Origin: Neospora caninum Liverpool
Taxonomy: Eukaryota > Apicomplexa > Conoidasida > Eucoccidiorida > Sarcocystidae
Assembly (NCBI RefSeq): GCF_000208865.1
Contig: NC_018393.1
Location: 620,001 to 684,000 of the forward strand
Length of the DNA: 64,000 nucleotides
Reading direction: 5' to 3'
The position numbers and the translations under genes are program-made. Below, piece by piece: positions 38,041-49,400 of this stretch (the stretch's first letter is position 1; each line of letters opens with the position of its first letter). Below the pieces are notes generated by a model. The model ran no database searches. It was not told where the DNA came from and saw only the letters and a program-made list of their open reading frames with translations.

Positions 38041-41000
38041 TGTGTTATAGTAGTCGTGTGCTCGTTGGGCAAGTCTCTCTGTAACCGTATTAATCTCCAG
38101 TTGCCGTCTACTTCCCACTGATGTCGAGGGGTACGCGTTCATTGGACTGGTAGATGTGTTATTCAAGGCAAGAAGTCTGCGTTGTCTAAGTGAGCAGATA
38201 AATTATCTGTTGAGAACCACATGTACAGTCACCGGGGTAGAAAGTGTCGAAAGAAGCTAATGGACAGTGGCGATTGATAACTAGACACATGTCTGCCTAC
38301 ATGCAGTAGGTGCCCCCATACGGCAAAGAATGTGCCTGTGGTAACCGCGCCACTCTGGTTTGCAGACGCCACCGCACGTAATGTCTGTCATGCTTTAAGT
38401 TGTATTTATGCGCGCATGCACATACCAACCTAAATATGGATATCTGTATATGGCGCTGGTAAAGTGTGTGCGGAGAAGCCGGTTTTCTCCTGCTACCAAC
38501 AGGATTCGTCGGAATGGGTGGGGGAGAAGCCGCTCACTGGTGAATGAAGTCTCGACCGGGAAGCGAATCAGAGTTGAATCAAGCATAGTTGTTGCGGATG
38601 AGTGTGAATCACGTGTCGATGGCACAGCACCGAGGCTGTGCTCTGTCACCTGTGGCTCCTGGTGAGATTGTCGGCACAAGCATTTGTTTGATGCGCGTCT
38701 CCCTCTGGCGTCCTCAGTCGAAATCCGTAGGTGACTCGAAGATGAGTCGACGGCTTAGCAGCTAGGGTCCACTGTAACATCACAAACGAGCAACACATCG
38801 AATACGGGCACTAACGAACACAAGGTGTGTTCCTTATGAATCTTGTCGTAACGTAAATATGATGAGTAGTGGCTACACCTGATGTGGCGCCGCGATCGCT
38901 ACGAGATGAATTTGCAACATATATTCCGTCATTACTCGCTGTGGTAATCCGGTATGGGCTTTGATATTGCTCTCGTCACGCCATATCCCCAGAGCGACCA
39001 TGGCATACCACAGGGAGGCCTGACGAGGATTTATGGAGACCCTAGCACGCCGAGAAATGGGTTTTTCCGTCGGCAGGGCACTACCAAGGAACCTAGATCC
39101 GGCGTTGGAACTAGACCTTACTTAGATCCAGATATTTATGGTCGGTGTGCTAGGGCGATGGACCGCGGATTCTGGCTGAAAGGTGGCCAGTTTCATAGCT
39201 TGAATAGCGGGACTCGCGTGTGTTAGAAGCCTGCCACTGCAGTGAAGTAGTCGCTATCCAACTTATCACGTTCGTGCTTCCTTTTTTCTTCGCAATAGGA
39301 CGTGAAAGAAGGATATAGCTCCTCGAGCAAGAGGGTCTTCAATCTCATCCATATTTTGTCACGTGCTGACTTATTTTTCTGCCGCAATTGTGTTGTCAGG
39401 AACTTGAATAGGCTTCAGAGGGCAACCAATCTTATGCATATCTGCGATATTCGGAGGACGTGACAACGATACAGAGGGATACGTTTAAGCGGCAAAACGT
39501 GACGCTGCGGGTGAGAATGTTAATGTAATATTATTAATAGTTTTACGGAGATCTGTCAAGCTTGGTTTCAGTAAGAAGAACGACAGTCCCGTCTACATTT
39601 GCACAAGGAAGAAGGAAATGCTGAAGTAGAAAGGAATTGTGGGAAGGAGAGTTGGTTTCTGTCTCTCGTATGGTGCCTCGTGTCTGTCCTGGGTAATCGG
39701 CGGGTCGTCGTCCTCCTCGACTTCCCGACAGCTGACAGTGGAAAGATAAGTCCGGAGAAGGGGACGTTAAACGAAATACGGAAGAATATAGGGGACCACA
39801 AACGGAAGGAGTTGCGGTTTCAGTCTACAGTGATTGACTAAGATATCGGAAGTGACGTATGCTGACAGGAGCATGTGGTTAAATCTCTTCTTTGGCGACA
39901 TATTATTTCTACATGCCTTTCTTGCTCCATCCTTCTCTCTTCTTCGCCCTGCGATAATGCAGAGGAAGATCGATATGACGAGGAACAGAGGCATATGTTG
40001 TGTCACTAGCGTAAAAGACAATCAGTTTCATACGTTGTGGCAAAATATGGAAAAATGTTAGTGACGAAGCGATGAAATGTTTGCTTCAATGTAGGTGGAA
40101 GCATTGTCAAGGCAAGGCCAGGCGCTGTCTTTTACGGTGTTCCTTTGTGAAGTGCAGGCCTGTGTGTTGCGATATTTGGAGAAAAGAGAGTCTTGTCTCT
40201 TTAAGGGGGTAGTGTATACGTGATTCCTTTTCCTAGTACGTAAATTGTCGCCGCCAGATAGTCAGAAAATTGTGAAAACGAGTGAGCTATTTTCAGAGAA
40301 TGTCTTGGTTTTTATCATCATCAAATAATGTAGGAAATTGAAAAAAGAGAATCACTATTCACATACTATTTTTCATGTGGCCAAATATTGCGACAAATTG
40401 GCAAAAAGGACGGCAAGCGGTTTGGTGGAACGCCGAGGGAAGAGCCTTACAAGAGTGACGAATTTCCCGGGATAAAGGGGGATCGTACGTATTCAGCCAC
40501 GAGTTCCGCTTAAGAAAACCTTCCAGACGGTATATCAAAATCAATGAGGACGAGAAGCAAGGAAGACGCCCACCTGTGTAGGACAACCCCCCCATTAAAT
40601 GTGGCCCCGCTTTTCTCCTGAAAGTGTGCTCATATGTGTGGAGTTGAACCACGTCGTGATGTTGTGTACAGATGTCCGGCTGTGTCAAACTCCTGGGGCT
40701 ATCACTGGGCCTGAAAACGAAAATGTTTGAATGGTGTAAAGTCTTTCCCCCCGTGTTCGTGCATCCGGAGAAAACTCCTCAACCGAGCGCCCTGAGCTTA
40801 GCAGCGCGCTCCGTTTCCGTGTCCGACGACTGCACCCGATCGGTAAAACCCACCTGGACATGCAGTCAGAGCTGTTGCAACTGAGATCTCGAGATATGCA
40901 TTTGTAGGTGGATTTCGTAAAGAGTCGCTGGTAGGAGGAGCCACGACGTTTGTCGCATTAGACCATCATCAGACGCTGCTTAAGGGCGTGTTCAGCTAGC

Positions 41001-43430
41001 GGCTGAGGATGTTGCGATACTGGCCGCCGTGTGATCCCCCGTCCCGTGGCCCCCCGTAGGCAGAGACTGTGTGCATAGGCAGCTGAGAAACCTGCAGCTA
41101 GGAACAAAGTGCAGCAGAAGACGCACATACCATTAGCCGTAACATCATGCACCGTGCAGACTCCGCACTGACCGCCCCCTTGCATTCACTACATCTCTGC
41201 AGACTGTATCACCTTTTTCAATGTTTAGATTGTTTTGGGTTTATCAGTTGAGATCGGCGACCCACAGTAATATCCGGACACTACTGATTCGGCAACGTGG
41301 GCTTGGAGACACATACTAAGCGTAAAGGCTTTAGTCCACTGTGATGCCATATCGATTCTCCGGACTTCATATGTGGTGGTAACCATTCGAGAGTGGATAA
41401 ATGAGTTTCGCCCTTCTGTGCGCGGGGTGGCTCTAGCCCAATCAACTGTGGCCAGCCGTTGCCGGAGAAACCTAAGCCAGGGTTTTTTTTCTCTCCCGGT
41501 AACTCCACTGCAACTCTGCCCAAGCCTCGTGTTGAGCTAAAACTTGCACATCATTGGAACACGACAGTTGACAAGGATGGATGCTGTCAACCACTTTTCC
41601 TCTATCCGTCTCGGTCGTCGTTCTATGAAATATGGGTCTCCACCAACTGGCAAAAGACGGATGTCACTACGACACAATTCGTGCTCTCGTGAGCGTGCAC
41701 TCTCGCTCCGTTTGCAGTTTTTTGTTAACGGGAATTGTCACTTCTGACGTGAAAGGAGAAACAAAATGCATCTTGAAAGAATGAACAATGCTCAGCCCTT
41801 GAACTCGGACGAAGAGCGGCTCAGCACAACCGCTGACCAACGTGATTTTCCGGTTTGTTGTCCAGCAATTTAATGCACGTCGCCATCGATTCGCACAGGG
41901 AATCTGGTGCAGAATGATCGCACCTCCAAGGTTAGCGGCTCGAGATGGTGACATCAGAGGAACCACACGTGCACTGTCTTCACGCCAGCGATACCAAAAG
42001 TAAAACGGCAAACCATGTATCCTGTTGTGAGAGCATCGGAAACACACACAGCCGTTTTGCCATGGCTTTCACGACGTGCATACACTAAAGCTGGGCGGTT
42101 GTGGCTCCTGCCATGGGGTACGGCAGTACGCAGATGCCCCATCGAAAATCTGCCTCCTAACGAAGTTTCGAAACATCTGCCAATTGGAACCACAAGTGGA
42201 GGTGGCTATATTATGCGGTTTCGACAATTTTCTGCCAAAAGGGGTCCCTACAATCACAGCCCCAAAGCGTCTGGCTTCTTCAGTGGCTGCCTCAGTTTTA
42301 CACAAAGGAACAGAGCCTCCAGTATATTTGCGCTAGCAAGACATGAAGTAACCGAAAGTGGCAACACTCGGAGCCTCACAGTTAACTTCATGCATACAAT
42401 TGTGGCCTCCGTATTAGCCAATGTGCAAGTCTTTCCCAACGACGCTCATGTCTACTTCTAGGGCCGGTGACTGGGATCGAGCCTTCGGATAAGAGAGACA
42501 GGATAGAAATGTGGGCGTGAACAACCTCAAAGAACGGAAGCAGACCTTCGCTGCTGAGGAGAAACAGATTTTTATGCGAGTGCCACATTCGAGGAAACGA
42601 CCTGAGTGGCCTCCCTCATGCAGAGAAATGGAATTGCTGGAAATAGCAAGAGTCTTGGGTCTTTGCTCTGATGGATGTGCGACGACCCGGCGTTACTGGA
42701 TATCTAATATATCTCTGATTCTTGACATTAAAACTCATTCCGCTCTAATCAGTGATTCAAGGTATACTGTAAACCACGGGTGTATACACATCACCTCGTG
42801 GATTTATTCCTCAGAAAGACAAATTCCGCGAACTGAAACTGAGTTGGACAAGCCTGTGTCATGTGACTGTGCGTTATTATGTTTGTGAAACCAATTCGTA
42901 TCTATCATCGATAGCGTTTTGGACACCTATATGACCCGAAATTATGCCAGGCATTCCGTCTGGTGGTAGGGTTGACCTTATTTTTCGACTATGCAGGCCC
43001 AAGCATCTACGCATAGCCGCTGAGTCGAGTATTGACAACTGTGGTCTTAATTGAACGATAAATGCTGCGGATTTTGCCACGCAACTGCTGAGGAACTCAT
43101 CGCGACAAGTCGTCTTGCACATTGCTGAGTTTGAATGCAATACTAGCGTACTTCGCCAAATTCTTGTAGCCGGGACACCACAGATTTTTTTCGCTGGCTA
43201 AAAGGAAGTATTGCTCGGAGTGATTCGCTTCAAACTCCTTCCTCCGGGACCATGCCCATAGTCAACTAAAATACTTGTCGCTGTTTTTCCATGGCTTTTG
43301 TTATCCAGGGGGATCCACGCTCTTCCTGTTAGGAAGCGTTTTTTCCGCATCCACGCCTCAAGCCTGACAACATAGTCACACACACGGCCACAGTGGATTT
43401 AGACTCCTTCTATACAGTTCTACATAAAAG
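38041..43430. other. Gene-poor stretch with unassigned short open frames
   Basis: This 5.4-kb stretch has AT-rich patches (for example about 40,200-40,400) and only short open frames. The plus-strand frames 38,954-39,226 (90 codons) and 42,511-42,888 (125 codons) have no recognisable domain. Because the neighbouring LamG gene is split into exons of 31-223 nt, genuine exons here could be equally small and would be missed by inspection. I cannot support any gene call except the weak one at 41,459. Confidence 0.5.
41459..41692 (+). other. Possible coding exon, function unknown
   Basis: The frame is open for 77 codons from an ATG to a TGA. The second half reads like an ordinary protein with aromatic and hydrophobic clusters (KDGCCQPLFLYPSRSSF, then EIWVSTNW) rather than like a shadow frame. 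I do not recognise a family. The opposite strand over the same interval is also partly open, including 41,281-41,523, so the call is weak. Confidence 0.2.
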
Positions 43431-45130
43431 TCAGGCATCACTGCAGCATAATGCTGTTCCTTTCGCTGGCATTGCGGATCCTGCTGCAACTAGCGATGTC
43501 CCGAGAGAAAGCTTTCGAGCAACCTGATATCCTCCAATGTACAACTCCAGTTTGTCTGAAACAACCAGCCGTTGTACGACAACAGGAAAAGCATAAGACG
43601 AAAACTATACCGCAAAGATGGTAGCCATTCGGGCACGCTGTTGAGGCTTCGTCTTTGCTGAAGTCAGATGGTGGACAGTCACTGTCAGCACACCAAGACT
43701 GACAATCTCGGCGCTTACTTGCAATCAACACAGCCGATGTGTATGAATGACGGCTCAACCCCGGCCAGTGAGATCGAAGCTGGTCGTGACGATGGGTCAG
43801 TCTCGTTCCACTGCAACAGTGTGCTCTCGTTGCTTACCCTCGGCTTGGATGCTATCCCTTCCTAGCGCCTGCATGCGATTAGAGGCACGTGTGGACAAGT
43901 ACGGAAGAAGCGTTTGACACACGTACGTAGGAATACACTTTGAGTTCATCCATAAGGAGTGGCATATCACAAACATCCTCAGCATATGGCGTCGAACCGA
44001 TGTACAGTGGGATGTCGTTTGTTCGCGTAAGGCCTGCCCGAGAAGCTACGTAGGATGGTGGTTTCCACATGAGCAGCAGTATAGGGAGTCTTACTTTGTG
44101 TTATCATTGTAGAGTCAAAAATTCCATCGACGTAAAGATACACTCGGTTCATGCGGCGGACCACTGCTTCCGGTTCTTTATTATGCCAAGTAGTTCATGC
44201 ATCAGAGAGAGGGTACGGGCTCACCAGCAATGTGATACCACTGGTGAGGCTTCATTCTCGAGTTGCTCATCATTTCCTCCCCCGCTGTTTGAAAAGCCTT
44301 GCCATGATCTCACGACATAGCATTCTGTCAAATGCGCCTACGAGTGTCAGGGTTTTGCGAGGTAGCGACAACAACCTTGATTCTGCCGTCCTTTTCAGAA
44401 AATAGTGAAGTCCATCGGTTACGCGGGCTTCAAAAAGAAGAGAGTCTGCATACCCTTGGATTGACGAGTATCGCAGGAGCCGCCTCTTGCACATCCTCCT
44501 TCATAATGCCCTGCAAACGTGACACCGATTTTAAAGCCACAGTCTCCCATGTTGACAACACAGGGGACAGCGTTTTTACCTTATGAAGTAACGGACAGAA
44601 TTGGTCATGGAGTTGGTTGTTCGCCCTATACACAAAATGTAACGGTTTACTCGTGATAACGGGTGAAAGAATGTTAGGCACCTAGACTCCGCATCCTCAA
44701 GTAAGTACGCGAAGAATGTGTAGCTAAAATCTACAGTCTGTAACCCGTCTGCAGTAGGGACGTATACGTAGTTGCGTCGGAAAAGGCCCGAGCTGCCTGA
44801 ACCTCCTATGCCATTTGCAGCCATCACCTCCCCGGAGGCATGGTTTCTCTTGCCGCTTTCATCGAGCGGCCTGATGCTGTCAAATGTGATGTGAAGTTCA
44901 AGCCCTGAAAGACACGCATTCGGAACAGAGAGAATATCCAGTCGGTCTCCTCACAACTTACCATACGGCTGAGCGCTAGGAAGCAAAACTTTCTGCTCCC
45001 CGTGCAGACAGAGAGCAGATTGAACGGCCACATCGCAAACTGGGTAAGTTGTGTAGGGATACTCCGCTCTGCCGCGTGCAAAAGCGGCGATGCCGTAGGA
45101 GGCAACAGCAGCAAAAAAACATGCCCTCAT
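43431..45130 (-). CDS. Secreted LamG-like domain protein with C-terminal cysteine module, 12 exons with micro-introns
   Basis: Exons on the minus strand: 45130-44962, 44904-44682, 44625-44580, 44510-44454, 44390-44342, 44284-44225, 44163-44095, 44033-43927, 43868-43838, 43779-43719, 43657-43611 and 43555-43431. Together they give 1044 nt with every phase matching, i.e. 347 residues plus stop. All eleven introns are GT...AG and 55-69 nt long. Residues 1-22 (MRACFFAAVASYGIAAF) look like a signal peptide. A LamG / concanavalin-A-like jelly roll follows, with the strands HITFDS, NYVYVP, FSYTFFAYL, DGRIKVVVATSQ, HQWYHIAVV, VYLYVDG, PLYIGSTPY and MDELKVYSY. The C-terminal module has FIHIGCVDC, CPNGYHLC, YIGGYQVAR and a terminal LCC. 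LamG folds bind glycans or proteins, so an extracellular adhesive role is inferred. The start has a good signal peptide, but upstream exons cannot be excluded. It lies head-to-head with the SIN3-type gene. Confidence 0.8.
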
Positions 45131-46456
45131 CTTCGCATGCTACAGACCGTTTGAGTAGATGGCGTAGTTGACAAGAAGGGGGGTCCAGTGTCGATGAGAC
45201 GCAAAAAGTTTGATGTTTAACCGGAGCTCTGGGACGAAAGTGTCTGTCTGTACACCCGAACAAATGTGCGGCCATGATGTATCCATCTTACCAAAAGGCG
45301 ACAGCAAAATCTCACAGCCCCTCTTCATGCGGTGCTTTAACTGCTACTATGTGCCGAAATGTTCTTCGGGTTATCTCGAGTACGAGGTTCTCCTGACGCT
45401 GAACACAGGTGGATGTGTTGCAACTGGTGGTCGATATACCAGGGCCTTGTCTGGTATGATCCCTGACGCGTAAACTCTCTAACACTGTGCCAGAGAAATC
45501 TAGAGCTAACAATCAGCTGTAGCTTCGGTAACGAAATGGTTTTTTGTGAAAGGGTCGATGCTGATGAAATCTGCTGTGCCCTTTGCTGCTGTAGTAGTGA
45601 TGTACCGTCTCTTCCGCAACTGCAGGCAACCCGCACTGAGCTGTCTTAGTGTGTCTTCGTCCACCCTCAGTCCTAAGATTGCATTTTCACCGTCCAGGGG
45701 TGTTGAAACACGTTCTGTCTATAATATTTCGTCTTATTTTTGCACGTAGTGGAAATTCAAGTAATTTAGCCACATGATACATCGCCTACATCGACTCTCT
45801 ACTACCGTATGCCCCCACCAAAGACACTCGCATCCGATGAGAGCGGGCGCATGCCGGAACGTACTACGTCGATGCATGCAGCCTTGTTTTTCACATTGCG
45901 TTCAACTCATGTTTTTTTTCGGCTCACTCTAAATAATCCTACTGCTGCTATTGTTGAGCTGTATCTCTGTGCTGCTCTGAGCTTTGCAAGTCTTGCTTAG
46001 AATTCGCGTGAGCACTGGGTGGTGGGCCAGTGGCAGTTGCGCAGTCGTTCTAGATTCTTTCAGCCCAGTTTTTCAGCGGCTGCCACTGGAGTGCGAGCAA
46101 GACACCATTTTTCTTTTCAACAAATTACGGGCAATAGTTGGTCACACAACCGGACTGCGGTAGTGTTTTCTGGACAAACAGGACGCCACCACAAGGAAGA
46201 AGTGCCTTCGAGCGATCAATAATTGGTGTCAGAAGAGCGGTCCTGCCCTCTTCCATTTCCTTCTTATCACGCAGAGAAGTGCTTCTGATATGATAAACAT
46301 AACAGCGACCGCAGAAGCATCCCTGGGTGACTTATGCGGTCAGGATGCATACATGGGGCTGGAACTGGTGACCTCGTGTTATGGACTCAGTTTGGAATAA
46401 TCAACCCCAGTGTGGACAACAGCATGCTACTCTGACCCCTCAGGTTGGTGTCCAAA
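45131..46456. promoter_or_regulatory. Divergent intergenic region between the LamG and SIN3-type genes
   Basis: About 1.3 kb separates the two start codons and should hold both promoters and 5' untranslated regions. I see no TATA box, as is usual in coccidia. A palindromic TGCATGCA lies at 45,873-45,880; TGCATGC-type sites are known ApiAP2 targets in apicomplexans. A possible 3' splice site (ctgacccctcag) ends at 46,443, so the first SIN3 exon may be non-coding and lie inside this region. The short minus-strand frame 45,140-45,328 may be an untranslated leader or an extra exon of the LamG gene. Confidence 0.4.
45195..45201 (+). promoter_or_regulatory. TGAGACG element upstream of the LamG gene
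   Basis: TGAGACG begins 65 bp upstream of the LamG start codon. It matches the WGAGACG element described in T. gondii promoters, which is reported to work in either orientation. A heptamer of this kind also occurs by chance, so position is the only support. Confidence 0.35.
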
Positions 46457-49400
46457 ATGGGAGGGCTCTCTGATGGTGCTGTTCCTCGTCAGTGCCATGA
46501 CGGAAAAACTGGCTCGCGCTTTAGTGTCGGCTGTACATCAGTGGGCTCGAGAACGACAGCTACCTTCAAGCAGGGTCAAGATTTCGCAGTTCTATGGCGG
46601 CAGTTTGAGACTTTCCTGGTCAAGAGGTTCATCAGCGAGCCGGAGCGCCTGATATCCTTCACCAGAATCGTTGCTCAATACAGAACACAAAGCCTGAGAG
46701 TGGAAGAACTCGCATTTCTGGTGGGATATTACTTTTCAGATTGTCCTGAGGTTCTCCTGTGCTTCTCCCTGTTCTTGCCTGACGGAATTGTTCTTGACGC
46801 TGGCAGCCCGGCTGCGGCCATGTGCGCACTAATACAAAATGTCGCTCCGGACAAATACATTATTTTCAGCGGAATTCTCAAGACGTGTGTCAGCCAGACA
46901 CATGAAAGAGGAAGCAGAGATCTACTTCTCCCGAAAATGCAGGCTCTTTTCCATGGTCATCGTCTTGTCACCCGAGGATTGAGGAAACTTCTCGTACAGC
47001 AATTTTGCATGGAGAGAAATAGTGGCATTCAGTTTGTCAACAAACCTGTCGAAATTCTTCGGCCAAAAGATGATGATCCTCTACAGGTGAGAGCCTAACG
47101 TGTCCCCGGCCTCCCGGGGACACGACAGCCACTCATTCCAATTGCCGTTCGGTCGGGTTGAATCAGACGCTCTAGGCCACCTGTGGGTTGTGATTGATGG
47201 GGCATACCTTTTTCATAGTCGAACCATTTCGTAGAGAACCTTCTTGTGGCGCGGTGCGACAAGACATACACGTTTAGTGACCTACCATCCCCTTCCGATT
47301 GCGCTTTGGCCTTGTCTGCTTTGTTTTGTTGCGCAGCTGCATTCTGTCTACAACATGACCTTTCAGGTAGCCCTTCTGGGGGGAGATCGAAGTCGTGCCT
47401 GTGCGCTAGCCTCAAATGTATTACATTTGACGCGGTTGTATATCCGCGGGGCCTTGTCGTTCGAGCAAGTCAACGATGAGTTGGATAGAGTGTGGTGTGG
47501 GTACCCGGGCTGGCATCACGTTCTCCGATTGAAGGAGCTGATATTATCCGTTGCGCCGGAGGACTTCGAGAAGAATCGGCGAGTCACCATGCTCATGAAT
47601 CTTTTGGATGATAAACAAGGTACGTGGACTTGACGATGGCAAGATACGACTGAACTTGAGGACACAGGCGTGGACAATTTTGAGCGTGGGCTTCTCGCCA
47701 AACACGGTGGCCACACCTCGTGGTTCCGTCGAATCACTAGGAGTGGGGACGCCAATTTGGCGAGCATTTTCGTCTCTAACGGTCCAGTCATGAGCACCAG
47801 CACAAGTGGATTTGTTGGTCAGCATCGTTCTGAGGAGCGCATATGGGTGTAGTATCTGTAGGACCCAGCGAGGATAAGAGGGGCTATGGCTGTGCAGGCT
47901 CCTGTGGCTGTCATCTGTGAAAGCGAATACCGTTTCTTCAGAAAGTCACTTCTCAGTAGGATGGCTGACTTGGCAAGAATTGGTGTCGGTGCAGCGTTTC
48001 ACTGGCATAAACGAAGCCTCACAACTGGGTGATCAGGCCTCCGGACCCCGTCCTCCACGCTTTCGGATTTTTTGATCCGAACATTCGTGCTGTTGTCGGC
48101 TCTCTTTAACCGTGCAGCGCGGGGTTCTCATTTTGCCTCTGACGGCCTCCGAGCTGCTTGTGAGCTTTTCCTCCAAGATTTGGAAAATCGGTCCCCGACT
48201 CTTCGCCTAGAGGTTGACCATCTGGTGAAACGATCGTTGAGGGAGGCTTTTCCTCCCGCCTCTACGATGCAGCGGCTGGCTTCCTTGCTCGGGAAGCACC
48301 CACATAGTTGTGAGAAGCTTGGCGTCCTCACTCGTCTTGCCATTGACCTTAGAGCGAAAGGTTCTTGCAATTCCAGGAAGCGGAGGCGGCAGGACTTCGA
48401 GGAGGGACTGTCTGACATTTTGAAGCACGAGAGATGCGCGAGTCAGGTAAGGGTTAGATTGGTCCAGTTCAGTGCCAAACCGCAAACATCGATGAATGCT
48501 TGTTGAAAGGACCGCCCAGCGCCGCTACTGGGCTGAACTGTCGCGGAAGACGCCGCTGTGCTGACGTTGTCGAGTGTTTGCATAGACATCGCGTGGTGTG
48601 CACCGAACGCTCATGTACCAGTTTAGCATCAGGAAAAACGGGGTACTCAGCAATCCACACTTTTCCAGTGGATGGAGTTTTTGGGCGAGCAAAGATTCAA
48701 CGGTCAAACGCGCTAGGCCTGATGATTACGGGCCAGACTCGCTACCGATGAAGGCCGATTGCTGCTGTTCACAGCGTCGTCCATGTTTTTGTGTTATTCA
48801 GAAGAAAGCGAAGGCTGACATGACAGAGGCGTCCACTGCAGCCGCTGTTGCAGCAGGATTTATAACCGACTACTTACCGACTCTTTTGCAGTCAACCGCC
48901 GAAACTCTCGCACCTTTCATTGTTCCGGCTCGGTTTCGGAGTCAGCAGCTTCTCATGCAGCTCGTAGGACCGAAATGGCTTCCATTGATTTATATGATCC
49001 TCGACGAATGGAACGACGGTCTCTTCACCAAGGAACAGGTGCGCCAGCCAGCTGGCACGAATGAAATACCCGAAGTCAAAACCTGTCACGGCCTGCCTAT
49101 CCGTCGTCTAGTGCAGTGGCCCAACAGTTGCGGTAGGGGCGTTTGCCTGACGCATTTGAACAGAAAACAAGCAGCATGTAGTGCCTCTCCGTGTCTGCTC
49201 GCTTGTCTGCTTTTATATATGTGTGTATGTACTGACGATCCGGTGCATTGCGGCTGCCGTTGCTTGTCGAAAAAGAGAAACGTTGTACTGTCACGTACGC
49301 GATGGTGTCTTTGGAGCAATTAGCCGATTACGTATTTCGCGAACGCGGGAGCACGCTGCTGCCTTCTGAAGAGAGTAACAGAGACATCCCCACGTTTTTA

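Noticed and set aside
34875..43430. Mitochondrial DNA insertions, common in Toxoplasma-type genomes, in the AT-rich patches
   Set aside because: No stretch translates into cytochrome b or cytochrome oxidase segments that I recognise, and the patches are too short to judge further.
43879..44164. A frameshifted LamG pseudogene (the domain changes frame at about 44,095)
   Set aside because: A GT...AG interval of 61 nt removes the shift, and ten further introns of similar size restore the frame through to the stop, which is more consistent with a functional spliced gene.
46410..46652. Alternative plus-strand frame with a protein-like run starting at 46,498
   Set aside because: It overlaps exon 1 of the SIN3-type gene in another frame and cannot be joined to the PAH-like repeat through an intron of plausible length.
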